A stretch of DNA of 64,000 bases, taken from positions 62,001 to 126,000 of the forward strand of contig CM017454.1 of assembly GCA_007674295.1 (NCBI GenBank), in the 5' to 3' direction. Both the position numbers and the translations under genes were made by a program. Below, one piece after another: positions 20,707 through 32,765 of this stretch. Below the pieces are notes generated by a model that was not told the DNA's origin, did not search any database, and saw only the letters and a program-made list of their open reading frames with translations. This DNA comes from Antonospora locustae (lineage: Eukaryota > Microsporidia). Positions within the stretch are counted from its first letter, which is position 1; the number at the start of each line of letters is the position of its first letter.

Positions 20707-23700
20707 ACTAGCAAAATATGGTTTATTAATCATTTTATGATAATATTTAATAAATATATGTTGATTACGAGATTAATTTATTTTTTATTAATTAAGTTAT
20801 TTTTAATTTATAAAGAGATGTTAATTTAAATTTTTAATGAGTATTGCTAATATATTTCATTATGTTCATTTAGCTAAAAATTTTTCGATTATTAGTGATA
20901 TTTTTATAAATGGCTTTATATAACTAATACAAATACTATTATTAAGCATTTTTTATAATAAAGAAAATACAGATTCCTTATATATAAGTATATAGTACTA
21001 ACTAAGTAATTGTTTTCTGGTTAATATCATTTTTTTAAGATTGATATAAGCTTCTATAATGTTAAAAAATTACTTTTAATAATTATTATTCATTATAATC
21101 GTCACAAAATTGAGTAATTTATCTGTTTATTATAAAATAATATATATTATGTTGATATTCATATTTTAAGCTTACTTCCTATAAATTCATAAACGAATGT
21201 AAAAGTTTTTAGTATAAATAACAATTCTAATAATACTTTACTATAAATAAAAAGTTAATCCACATTATTTAATATTTAATTACATTAATTTATAGTTACA
21301 TAATATTTACTAAGTTATTCTTAATTTTTTACATTTATGTTTTAAACATTTTATTTATAATAAATTAACAGATAAAACTAATAAATATTTTTCCAATTTT
21401 TATTATAATTTATGATATTAGAGATAAATAAAAATTAAATTTATTATTGTTGTTAATTATGGTTTAAATAAAAGATGTTTAATTTAAAAATAAAAAAATC
21501 AGAAAATATATATTTAACAAATAATTGTAATTTACACACTTGTGTGGATGTCTGTTTTTCTATTATTAATTCAAAATGCCAAAAAATACAGAAAATATTA
21601 ATTGTTTTTTATTTATAATTACTTAATATATTAACTATTATACAAACTCTAGTGTAATTTATTTATCTATATATTTAATTACATTAAAGATAACTACTTC
21701 ATAAATCTTTTTATAGTATTTTCAAGACAATAGAATTTTATTTTTTTATTCAAATAGTATTTCACTATAACTATTTAATTAGTGAATTAGTTAGCTTTTT
21801 TATGACTCTTTTATTTACTAGTGTTTATGTAGTAAGTATTCAATACATATTTTTTCGCATATTATGTTAATAAATTTTTTAATAGTAGTCATCTAAGTAT
21901 CTTCTTTCATAATGTTCATTGTGTTTTATAACAAGTATGTCTACTAATATTATATCATATCTTATGACTATTAAAAAATGAGTAAAAAGACACAATAATC
22001 TATCTACCTCTAAATAAAAGCTTCTCATATGTTATAATAGGGATTTTTTGAGTGTAATATTTTATATAATAAACATTAGTTTGCTGGACTTTCCAAAAAC
22101 ATTTAGTATTTTTTTATTAATTAATTCTACAATATTTAATTTAGATATTACCGTAAAACAACAACTTTCATATAAAAATATCCAGTATTATATACTTCCA
22201 GAAAACGATAAATTTCAAGATTGTAACTTTGATAACAATAGAGCCCCTACTATGAGTATTGCATATTAAAATAACAATGATTCTCTGCTTGATGACATGT
22301 TAAATTTTATTTGACCACAAGTCAAGAGATATACCTATTTATTTTAATGTTTAATCCATAATTTCATGTTTTAAAATTTTTGTAAATACATTACAAAAAA
22401 GTATTAACAAATGACAAGACTACATGCAAACATTTAGAGAATATATAAATAAATGTATTTTGTAAGGTATTTTATTTAAAAAATAATGCAAATTAAATAT
22501 TAGTTAAAATGGTTTTATAAATCGCAACTTATTGTAAAAATTCTATAACTAATAAATGCAACTTATATGTATTTATCATATAGTTATTATTTGTTTCTAA
22601 AAAATAACTTTATTGTTTTTATAGTTACCTTACAAAGTTAATTATTTTGCCAATTTTTATAAGAAATATTAACTAATACGTATTTGTTTTTATATCAAAC
22701 AAAATAGTTAAGTAAACATATTTTTTTTACTTACAGTTTAATACATACACAATATACTTCATTTTTATTTAAATAATAATTTCTTAGCCAAAATTATTTA
22801 GATGCTCATGTACATCTATAATTATTTATATTTATAAAGGAAAATAACAATTTTCATAAATAGAGCTTTAAGATTTTTAGATAGTTTATTGCAAAAATTT
22901 CCATTTTTATGTACTAAATTGATGACAAATCATCGATATCACTTTAATATTAAAATTGAGTTTGTAGTTTAGTATCAATACAATATAAAATTGAAATAAG
23001 CTACAAAATAAACGTATAATAATGAACATATTTTAAAGTATCTTTATATTGATTTTTATCTAAACTATTCAACCAAATCTAACTTTCATCTTATTAAATA
23101 CTATAAAAATATACCATTATTGATTATAGCGTATTTTTTACCTATAATATTTATACAATTAATGTACAAAACTTTTATTATAATTTAATTGTGTAAGGTT
23201 ATCTTTAAAACTATATACTATAAGTATATAAGTAATGTTTTAAATTTTAATATGTTTGTTTATATAAAATAACATAAATTGAATAGTAGCTATTATTTAT
23301 GTGCAACAAACGTACTGTTCTTATACTTTAGTTTTCATTATATAAAAAACTTTATTTTATTATTAGTAAATTACTCTAATCCTGTTCAATCAAATTGCAA
23401 GAAAGAGACAATTTTGGTCACACTGTGTGATGATACTTTAGTAAACTTTCCCAAAATAGAAACATTAATAAAGTTGTCACCTAAAAAAATTAATTTCCAC
23501 ATAGATTCTAAAAAAAATAAGATATTATAGAAGATAAAGCTAATTTAATTTATAAATAAGGATTAATAAATAAAACAAGTTGTAATATTAAATAAATACT
23601 ATATAGTAAGTATTAAAGTTGAATGATTATAGGTTATTGTTTGTTATATATTTATGTAATATCTAAACATTTGATTTTAAATAGTTCTGTTTTAATCAGA

Positions 23701-25752
23701 ATAAAGATAACTTTATTAATATACTAATTAAATTGTTGCTAAACTAAGTAAATTAATATTGAATGATAACTAGCCAAAGTGTAATGAAAATTTAAGTATT
23801 TATTAAAGATATATAACAAAACTATATTTTTGTTAATATTATTGTTATTTTTAATTACATTCAATTATAATACGAATTTTTTTTAACTTTATTAATATAT
23901 ATACAATTTAAAGTTTTTAAAAGCTATTTTTGTTTATAAATTTAGTAAAATTACATTCTTGTTCTATTTAAAATAAAATACCAATAAAAAGTATAACCGT
24001 AAATTTTTTTAATTAACAAGTTTATTAAGTTTTTTATTCTAAACTTCCTAAGAATCTAGATAAGTAATTCTTTAGTATATGTGTTATACTTTGGTTCCCA
24101 ATGTATTATTGAAAGCCTTTTTCAAGCAGTATTTATCTAAAAACTAGATAAAGACAATGAAATCGTCTCAATTAGTATTTTCAATATTAATTATTGCTTT
24201 TATTTGGAAGACTACAGAAATAAAAGAAAATTTTATCTTTAAGCAAATATTGATCTTAATATATAAAGTTAACTAATCATTTAGGATTTTTATTTACATA
24301 TAATATTTAAGTCCAAGCATATTGCTTAAATTTTATGACATTTAAATATCATGTTTTCCTTTATATAAAATAATAATCAAACAACATGATTTTAATTGTG
24401 CAATTAAAAGTTTTTAGTTCACAAGGAATTTTACTGATATATGTTTTTAGATAGAGATTCATATTTTACATAAAAATTCTAGTAAAGTCTATATAAATAA
24501 TATACATTTATATGATTAAGTAGTAAAAATTATCTAGATATTGTAAGTATAATATAAAATGTACTTTTTAATTATTATTTTTATTTGTTCTTTAAATGTA
24601 TACTTTAAAAAAGTTCTAAATGCCTATTATCGTGATTTACAACAATTCATCTAAATAGTATTAAAAAACTTACTTTTCTATAATATCATACACTTTATTT
24701 AAATTTATTGTAAAATTTACAGATAATGTTGTAACTTTTTCTAGCAATAATTCATTTACAAAATTTCTACAATGGAGAATCTTATAAAAAACATACCTAC
24801 CATAGAGTTATCATTTATAATCTTTTATTTATTATTTAAAACCAATTTTTTTATGGTGTTTTAATTTTAAACACAGTTTAGTAAACGATTATTTCAAAAT
24901 AAACATTTAGGTTATGACTAATACCTTTATAAACAAACTAGATACAGTTGTACTTTTTATTCTATTTTAAGAACTAAAGTAACTTAAAATCGGATGATAA
25001 AATCATTCATTTGATGATTTTATAAGACATAATACAAGTTTTTATATAAACATCACATAATGCAACATATAATAGGTTTGCTTGTATAAGATTTTTTTGT
25101 TTTATGTATCTGTATTTTATTTTCAATAAATAATGTTATTTAAAAATAACCTTTTATAATCTTTATTAGGAAAAAACTTAATTTAAAAATATACTAAAGT
25201 CATATCTAATGTTAAATGGTTTTTAAAAATACTATTTACAAGGTATATATTATTTTTATAAAATGAATTATTATGTGATATTATCACTTGTTATTGTGAA
25301 ATAAAGAGCTTATTAAGTTTTCTTTAAAGTACCACAGATTCAAGTTATTTGTGGTTTATCTAATTGTTTACATTTATATAGATAAGTTGATTTTTTATTA
25401 TACAAAGTATCCTCAATTGTGTAAATAAGTCCAAACAAATCTATATGTAGTAATATATAGAATATCTTTAATAAAGGCATATCCTGTTACTAAATTCTTT
25501 TAAATCATCCTATTGTAATTAATTTTTTAATGGTTTATTTTATTAATAATAAAGAAAAAAAACATTTATTCTTATTTAATATTACTCAAATTTAACTAGC
25601 TTATTTATGAAAATTTATATTAAAATATTTTAATATCTAAAAAATCAATCATTATTTTTGGTAATAATTTTACTATCAAAATTACTTGATTATAAACCCT
25701 CATAAAACGTCTTGTTGTTGCAAGTACTACGTGGTATGGGATATGAAAATGT

Positions 25753-25776
25753 TTTATAACATGATCATGTTATAAA
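25753..25776. repeat. Perfect 24-bp palindrome
   Basis: Twelve bases read identically on both strands around the centre TGATCA (half-site TTTATAACATGA). Flanking pairs stop matching at 25752/25777. It could be a dimeric protein site or a cruciform-prone sequence; nothing else is recognised here. Confidence 0.6.
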
Positions 25777-26098
25777 CTTAATAGTATAAAATGATAATCA
25801 GGTTCACATTTATAAACAAAATAGATACATTTATTAATTTCAACTTATTTATTTAGAAATTTGTTGTATTAGAAATATTTTTTATAGCTACATCTTTCTT
25901 CATAATTACGATATTTTAATGTGTTTATTTTTATTTAATGAATATCCAATTATTAGCTTATCATAATATAGATGACAATTAATTCATTTAAAGAATGTAC
26001 TTGTTATATTAGCTAAGTAGTAATATATTTAACCTTGAGCATAATATTATGGTTTACTATAAGACCAGGAATGAAATAACTATCGTAGAAATGTAGAT

Positions 26099-26245
26099 AA
26101 CCTCCTTGGGAGATTTCAAAAAATAATATTGCAAAAGCTCGTAAGTATGGGGTTTTTGCAAAAATTAAGAAAATCTGCAGGTACAAAGTTTGATGACATA
26201 GGACGATGTAGTGAACTCGTATTACAGGAATTATCAAATGAGATA
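26099..26245 (+). pseudogene. Possible decayed coding fragment
   Basis: A GC-richer stretch. From a stop at about 26093 a frame of 48 codons stays open to a TAA, reading PPWEISKNNIAKARKYG then FLQKLRKSAG then GRCSELVLQELSNEI. It is charged and amphipathic like ordinary protein but has no ATG, no CCC start motif and no recognised family. The minus strand holds a competing, hydrophobic 74-codon frame (26013-26237). If coding at all, it is a remnant. Confidence 0.25.
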
Positions 26246-26360
26246 TAAATTTTTATAGTAAGAGGCCTATATTTTGAATGTGAAACTAATGGAAACTGTT
26301 ATATGTTTCATTATGTGTCAATATTTATTGAATCTGATGCTAGAAGCGGCTTCCAGCAGG

Positions 26361-26690
26361 CTATTTCACAATAATTATTAGAACGTACAAAAATGATCTT
26401 CCTAAATAAATCATATATTTTTTAATTTTATTATTATCAAAGTCTTTGAGCATAAAAAATGTAGATAAAACCAGTAGAGAGCTATCATTAGATGGGAAGC
26501 GGAATTCATCTGATTTTTTGCGTACATTAGTGGGCAAAGTCACCTTTCTGTGTGCGATCATTACCCGACTAGCAACAATGCTTGTCGAGAAATGAGCATC
26601 TGTAATAAGATTATCTGTGTACTTGAGTACAATGGCTATATGACGAATCGCAACTGTGAGACACTTTGAGAAGGCTTCAAATCGAGTGTT
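26361..26690 (-). pseudogene. Possible gene remnant, 109-codon open frame
   Basis: The longest open frame in the AT-rich block and the one with the most ordinary composition. It runs from a TAA just above 26690 to a stop at 26361. The text includes FEAFSKCLTVAIRHIAIVLK, then YTDNLITDAHFSTSIVASRV, then KVTLPTNVRKKSDEFRFPSN; the last about 20 residues revert to AT-driven text. There is no ATG until residue about 44 and no CCC motif. I recognise no family. It could be the remains of a gene captured by or decaying within the AT-rich block. Confidence 0.35.
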
Positions 26691-29523
26691 TTAATAATGA
26701 AGCGCTATTTAAAAATACTTTATGATACTAATATGACCAGAAATTATCTATAAAAATTAAAAATATAGATGCTTTTTTTGTTTATTATTACATAAAAGTA
26801 AAAAGTACTTGATTTATTTTAAGTAATTATAGTGTTCTAATTTAAAATTTCAACTAGGGATTTAATATTTTTTCTATAATTTTTACCATATTTACTATGT
26901 TTCAATTAATAGTGTATGTTATTGTATTTATATTTTAATAATTTATTACAACATACTACATTATATGTATATTATGAAATAGTTTACAATCAATATAGTA
27001 GTTGTAGTTAACATAGTTTTAATAGAATATGTTAAATAAAAATAATAAAGAAATTATATTTAAAGTAATTGGTTTAAAATTAAATTAAAAATTTGACAGT
27101 CTATAAACATTCTTTTAAGTTGTTTTAATTTAAGAGTATAACGATTTGATTATTTTTATATTTATGTTAAGAAGGAAATGTGTATTATGTATATTATTTT
27201 GTCTTAATACTAAAAAACTTACATTGTTTTAAAATAAAATTTTATTAATAAAATCTTTTTTAATATATAAATTACTGACAAAAGTCCTTACTAGTCCAGT
27301 TTGTGTTTAAAACAAACATATTTTTCGCATAATTATATTGTTTTTATGATAAAATTTCTCTTCATAGCTTAGTTTTTTAATAAAAATTCTTAAAGATTTT
27401 ATTTTATATCACAACGTCTATTCTACGCCCTATTTATATCATATACTATAAACATAATTTTTATAATAACAAAAAGAATATAGTTAAAGACTAAGATTTT
27501 ATATAATATAATCATTGCAAATTTTATTATAATAAGAATTCATCAAAGTTTTTCTACTTATAAGCAATTCGGGTTGGTACAGGTAGTCGAATGTTTCCAC
27601 TTTTGTAGATTTAATTAGACATACAAATTTATAACTCAGTATTTCGCCAAGTTTACTTTTAAACCTTTGCACAAAAGTATTGTTGTAATAAAGGAAGCAC
27701 TGTAGTTATATATACAGTATTTAAAAAAGTTATTATAGTTTTTATGAAAAAGTTTAAGATTACTTATAAAATACTTTACATATAAAATATGTTACAGAAA
27801 CTCATGTTTTGGTGTTAAAATGCTTTACTTGGTACTCCTTTCATTAATAATGTGTATTATCTAAAAAAATAACTAAAGTTATTTAAAATATCTGTCAAGT
27901 ATATAAGATAAAATGATATAAAGAAGTAAAATGAAAGTAATAAATTAATAATAATACATTTAAATGCTTAAAAAAACAGAAAATATAAAAGGAGAAAATA
28001 TTTATAAAAATAAGAATAAAATGTAGTTCTATGTTAAAGTAATGTATCAACACAATAAATTGATTAAAAATTTAGAACATAAACTTGTATTATTAAATTA
28101 TTGTATAAAAGAAAACTGCATGTAACAAAAAGTAATGAACCATCTATACAGTAAATTCTTATATAATAAGTTTCTTTAAATAGCTTATAAACAATATGAA
28201 AATTTTTATTTAATAAATTTTTTTCTTTTAATAGCTACATAGTTATATGTTTTTATATGAATTTGATTATTACTTGATACGGCACTTTAAATGTAGAACT
28301 AAATCAAAAAAAAGTAAAGACTAGAAGTAGCACATAATTGACAAATTAAAAACATATCTGATAACAAAGTATTTTGTGACCCGTAAACCTAACATTAACA
28401 TTCTAATAGGTAGAACTATTAAATTTTCACGTATATAGATAATTATAATTACATAAAATATATTTGATTGATCATTTGTTAAAATTAATGTACTATTTTA
28501 TTTATTATATAATTTAAAATTAAATCAAATGTATACCATTATATTTTTCTTATAAAAAGATGGTTTTTTAATAAAATTGTTACATAAAAAATACTATTAT
28601 CCATTTATCGTTATATTTAAAACTATGTAGCAACTTGGAAATATAAATAAAAATATTAGGAATAATTTAAAACATAAATTATAATAAATGAATAAATGTA
28701 AAAAATATTAAAAATTAAATCATTATTATCTATAATATAATGTTAGCCAGAAAGAAAATGTTTATCATAACTAACAATAAATAAAATTATATTTTAAATC
28801 CAAGAAATTGTATAGGAGATATTTAATTTTTATATTTACTATAAATTTTTGGTTAAACTATTGCTAAAAAGTAACTTAAAATAATTAAAAAATATGCATA
28901 TATACATAGTTGTTTGTATTCAAGTTTTAGAAAAAAATATCAGATAAAATCACAATAAAACATGATTGTATTGTATTAAAATAAATTATTAAGATAATAA
29001 TTAATAACTTATTATTTTTATTTTTAAACTCTATTTTTATATATTTTAAATAAAATTTGGTTTAAAAAGAAAACATTCTATGATAGTAGGAAATTTCTAA
29101 TAATTTTTTGATAAAATAACATTACATAATTAATTTTAAAATAACATTTTTGTAGACAATAATTTATTTTACTTTTAAATGAATTTCTAAAAATAAACAT
29201 AAATTTTATTCAACTTATAAAACATAAAGACAATATCTATTAAAAAATGAAGTGATATTAATTAAAATTTCATAATTATTTATTGCATACATAATAAATA
29301 ATGTTTTATTTTAATCGTTATATTATACAGCACCACTTTTAATATTTATAAATTTAATAACGCATATAATTAAAAATTAGGAAGTATAATGTTATAAAAA
29401 AACTAAATATAATTTATAATATCGTAACAGGTCTATGAACTAAAGTGTGATAATAATACAGTAGGTTACGAACTGCTAATCATAAGGGCTCCTACTGGGT
29501 AATTTTGATAAAACTATTATTTT

Positions 29524-29545
29524 AAAAAATGCATATGCATTTTTT
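29524..29545. repeat. Perfect 22-bp palindrome
   Basis: Eleven bases are mirrored on the other strand around ATGCATATGCAT, with A6 and T6 arms. It lies about 80 bp before the large structured island. It might be a site for a dimeric factor or, as RNA, a hairpin ending in a T-run. Confidence 0.6.
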
Positions 29546-29619
29546 GTTCTACTATCTTTATCTTTATACAGGAATAAAAATGAAACAATAAATGATTACA
29601 CTTGAATCAGTTTTAAATA

Positions 29620-30025
29620 CACTCGCCCAAATAAATTGGGGCGTAGGACCCAGCGGTAAAACGATCTTCTGTACTATGATTGATGCCGGGTTCTATGCCC
29701 TGCTGTCCAAAGCAGTGATTCGTTGAAAAACGTTCATTGAAAACGGCGGGCCTGCTTCCTCAGAGCCGCCCAGAAGGACGCCGGCCACCGAGTCTGCCCT
29801 GAAACCATTCAGCGAAAAATCCCCCAGGTTAAGTAGCGCCCACATGTGGACTTCCGTGCATCATGCTCACTCTACACGGAAGTCCCGGTGTGAAGAGCCT
29901 GACTCGGTGGCTGTAGGCGAAGTCAAAATAAACAGCACTTCTCATTTTTATCTCTTCTAGTAGGAGGAGAACCTTTTGCATTCGCAGAGTCAGCCGCTCT
30001 TGTTTGTACTTTTAGTACAAACAAA
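29620..30025 (+). ncRNA. Candidate about 400-nt structured RNA gene
   Basis: The largest and GC-richest island in the AT-rich block, with stop codons in all frames and many exact inverted repeats. Stems: CGCCCAA/TTGGGGCG (29624-29630 with 29636-29643, one bulged G); CTGCT/AGCAG around 29698-29713; CGTT-GAAA-AACG (29721-29732), a GNRA-type tetraloop; a 13-bp stem with one G-U pair (29782-29794 with 29901-29913, core CACCGAGTC/GACTCGGTG) enclosing an 11-bp perfect hairpin (29848-29858 with 29875-29885, GGACTTCCGTG/CACGGAAGTCC); and a terminal 9-bp hairpin (30001-30009 with 30015-30023). Size and architecture suit RNase P, RNase MRP, SRP or telomerase RNA, but I could not confirm a diagnostic motif. 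Plus strand is a guess. Confidence 0.6.
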
Positions 30026-31784
30026 TCTAATTTACTTACTAGTTATAATAAAAAATTTATTATAACACCATGAATGACTCTCAAAATACTATAACTTTGA
30101 TTGAAAATATAAAAATAGATACCTATTATAAAAAATATATTAAAGCTATTCTCAACTATTATTTGGATATTAATGTGAATTCTTTTTTTTTTTCGAGAGC
30201 CAATGTATAATGACAGCAGACAATTCACAGAAAGTAGAATGTAGGCTAAAACTGACTATTATGTTAATTTAGTAAAGCTCGTTAGTCTGAAAATGTGAAT
30301 AAAGTTATGTATTACCTTAAAAACCATTCATCTTTATAAAATTTTTACATTTTAAGGTTTATTGTTGAAAATGATTTCATATAAGATAAATTAATTTTGT
30401 TTATTACATTATTTTAATGTAAAAATATCATTACGTTTAATTTAAATTTGTAATATATATTTAATTTCTAAAGAATAAAGGCCTATTAACAGGAAAATTT
30501 TTAATATTAGGAACTTTTACATTTCATGATTGTTATTTAATATTTCAACTAATTATGAAATAAAATATGAGTACATGAATATTATGATAATAATATTATC
30601 TACTTTTAAAAATTTTTTGTATTAAAATTAATTATTTAAAATTAAATAGCTTAATTGTATTATTGTTTTTTATTAATAATTATATTTGTATGGATTCTAT
30701 TACTTTTATTATTCAATATATAATAAATAAACCTTTTAATCTTAAAGTGAGAATAAATTTAATAAACGAACTAAATAAAAACTCATACTTCTGGTTTCTT
30801 AACCCTAAAAAAGTATTTTAGATAATTTTAAGTTATTTTAAATTAAGAATTGAAAACGTTCATTAAATGTAAGAAAAGAAGTGGCTATGATAATGTTTTT
30901 TATTCTTGATATATTCATAAAATAGAAATATTGGTATTTTAAACAGATAATAACAATTTTCATACAGTATAAGTATTTGAGAGTCATTCTTCATAAATAA
31001 AAAAGTCCCATAAGATAGGAAATATTTAACTGAGAATCTTTTTATTAAAAATTAAAAAAGTATTGTAGAGTTCTTCTTTATTGAGTCTCAGCCTAGAAAG
31101 TAGACCAAGCATATTTGTTTTTTTCAGTTTTTGTACTTTTAAATTTGTATCTAATACATTTTGATTGGTATAAATATGCTTTGTAATAAAAAAGTAGGAT
31201 ATGTTTAAGAATTTTTAAACTATAATTAAGGTTGTATAACAAAAAATACTATCAAATAAATAAAGTTAAATTAATTATATTCTAACTTCTTCAAGCTTTA
31301 AAGTTTTTTATTTAAAACTTAGTTTTAAATAAAATTAGTATATTTCTAAGCTATGATTCGGAATAAAAATAAAATTGTCTCTATTTGATTCATACGTTAA
31401 TTTGCACTCTTAAATTAACTCTTATATGAAAAAAGCAAAATTCTTTTTATTTGATACTTTGAATTTCTGCATTCATAATTTATCACCGCTTACTAAATTG
31501 AAATCCATAGAGAAGAGCATCATCACCTTTATATAGCTTAAAATAACTAAGCAACTTTTATGTATTTCATAAATCTTAATAGTCTTCTTTTCTCCCTATT
31601 GTGTGAATAAAAACTCCATTTTCATACATATCTCATACAACAATGAGAATAAGATTACACGCTAGACTAGCTGAGTGTATTCTCCATCTAAACTTAGTTC
31701 GCTCGCTTCTTCAGAAGCAGAGGTTGTATAAACGTATAGAACGTAAAAGAACCCTCAAAAAGTTTAGTCAATAGAAAGAGAACC

Positions 31785-32750
31785 TCACTGCTCTTCCAAC
31801 GCCAAAACCTCATTCAGAGGGTATCCCGTTAACATGGATACAGTTTCAACAGATAATCCTTGTGTTATCAACCTTTTCGTAGTCTCCTTGATAAGCATTT
31901 TCCTATCTTCCGCAGAGCAGCCATTCATCATGTGGGTAAAGAAGTATTCAACCGCTTTCGTGTCATCGCATAGCCAATCGTAAAAGTTGTCCCAGAGACC
32001 ACGGTCTTTCGACAGCTGATCAATAATCTTTAAAGTCTTCTTAACATTATTTGACACAAATGTATCTTTAATTTCTCCATTCTTAATTAAGTACATCCAT
32101 TCGTGGACTCTGTGCTTGATCTCGTCGTCCTCAAATACATCCAGATTGACAACTACAAACTCCGGTGCATGATCAAATACATCAATTTCCTCCACCTCGC
32201 TTCGCATCCTAACTTGTTTCGTCTCTTTAAACGCCTCTCCCTTATAATACTTACTATCTTTATCAATCTTAGTTCCAATGGATACAGAGTTCAGTGACTT
32301 TATTCGGTACGCGCTTGACTTGTATAAAATATTGAGATAAAACATTTTTCTTGTCTTGTAAATCACGTCTACGCCTCGTTTTAGTCCTTCTGCGACTTTT
32401 GTAATCGTACCTGAGACATTATGGACAGACTTATCCAAGAACGAATCGCCGTTATAGTAGCAACAAACCTTGATGATAATGCCTTCGCCCTTATCATTTC
32501 TTGCAAATACATCAACGCCCTTTCTCAGACCGGGATTTCGTTCTGGAAATTCGTTTTTTACCTCTTCGATTGTAATTCTTCCATCATGTGACAGAAAATT
32601 CAGGTACCTGAGCACTTCCGAGATGAAATCTTCGAATATTCCCTTGTTACTCTTATCCCTAATGATTATATCTAGTACAAAATCGAAAGGAAGCTTGAGT
32701 TTTCTCGTGTTGCTGAAACCAGCTTTTCCTGCATCACACTTATCGCTCAT
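31785..32750 (-). CDS. Rpn-family PD-(D/E)XK nuclease / putative transposase
   Basis: 321 aa from the ATG preceded by GATCCCTTAAA; the longest frame adds five residues. The family (recombination-promoting nuclease, PD-(D/E)XK transposase) is mainly bacterial. Family features: PFDFVLDIIIRDKSNKGIFEDFISEVL at the N-terminus, GVDVFARNDKGEGIIIKV, the later VVVNLDVFEDDEIKHRVHEWMYL, and the C-terminal LSVETVSMLTGYPLNEVLALEE. D80 in 'GVDVFARN' fits the catalytic Asp, but the usual 'I-E-x-Q' reads I-K94-V-C96, so a metal ligand and the usual Gln are replaced and nuclease activity is doubtful. Composition is AT-richer than genes farther right. Probably acquired from bacteria and placed under a native start motif. 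Confidence 0.72.
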   Translation of the reverse strand: MSDKCDAGKAGFSNTRKLKLPFDFVLDIIIRDKSNKGIFEDFISEVLRYLNFLSHDGRITIEEVKNEFPERNPGLRKGVDVFARNDKGEGIIIKVCCYYNGDSFLDKSVHNVSGTITKVAEGLKRGVDVIYKTRKMFYLNILYKSSAYRIKSLNSVSIGTKIDKDSKYYKGEAFKETKQVRMRSEVEEIDVFDHAPEFVVVNLDVFEDDEIKHRVHEWMYLIKNGEIKDTFVSNNVKKTLKIIDQLSKDRGLWDNFYDWLCDDTKAVEYFFTHMMNGCSAEDRKMLIKETTKRLITQGLSVETVSMLTGYPLNEVLALEEQ

Positions 32751-32765
32751 TTTAAGGGATCCCAA

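Larger units (their letters stand above)
7996..31784. other. Gene-poor AT-rich block, about 23.8 kb
   Basis: Composition drops abruptly after the GDPD stop to about 85% A+T (two lines counted by eye gave 12% and 18% G+C) and stays there until the Rpn gene. Stop codons are frequent in all frames. The few frames of 60-83 codons (13779-13994, 15547-15729, 22048-22269, 23279-23530, 30043-30228) are about what chance gives in this much sequence. I see no intact transposon, tandem satellite, CRISPR array or tRNA. What stands out are short GC-richer islands listed separately: RNA-like inverted-repeat clusters, two palindromes and decayed coding stretches. A regional centromere or heterochromatic AT block is the leading interpretation; this is inference. 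Confidence 0.85.

Noticed and set aside
22048..23530. Reading frames of 73 and 83 codons in the AT-rich block (22048-22269, 23279-23530)
   Set aside because: At about 10% stop codons per codon, roughly one frame of 80 codons is expected by chance in this much sequence. Composition matches the surroundings and there is no start motif.
29686..29700. GGGTTCTATGCCC as a tRNA T-arm
   Set aside because: The five-base stem around GTTC does not pair and no acceptor or anticodon arms can be drawn around it.
29848..29890. CACGGAAGTCCCGG as the CR-I element of RNase P or MRP RNA
   Set aside because: It resembles the GGAAAGTCCC core, but these bases are locked in a perfect 11-bp local hairpin, whereas CR-I must pair with a distant 3' element. 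Not enough to name the RNA.
7996..31784. CRISPR array, satellite or rDNA in the AT-rich block
   Set aside because: No regularly spaced repeats, no tandem unit and no rRNA core sequences were seen; only one short 19-bp duplication.
7996..31784. Repeat-induced point mutation (RIP) as the cause of the AT richness
   Set aside because: RIP is not known from Microsporidia and no pairs of recognisable mutated repeats are visible. Composition alone cannot show it.
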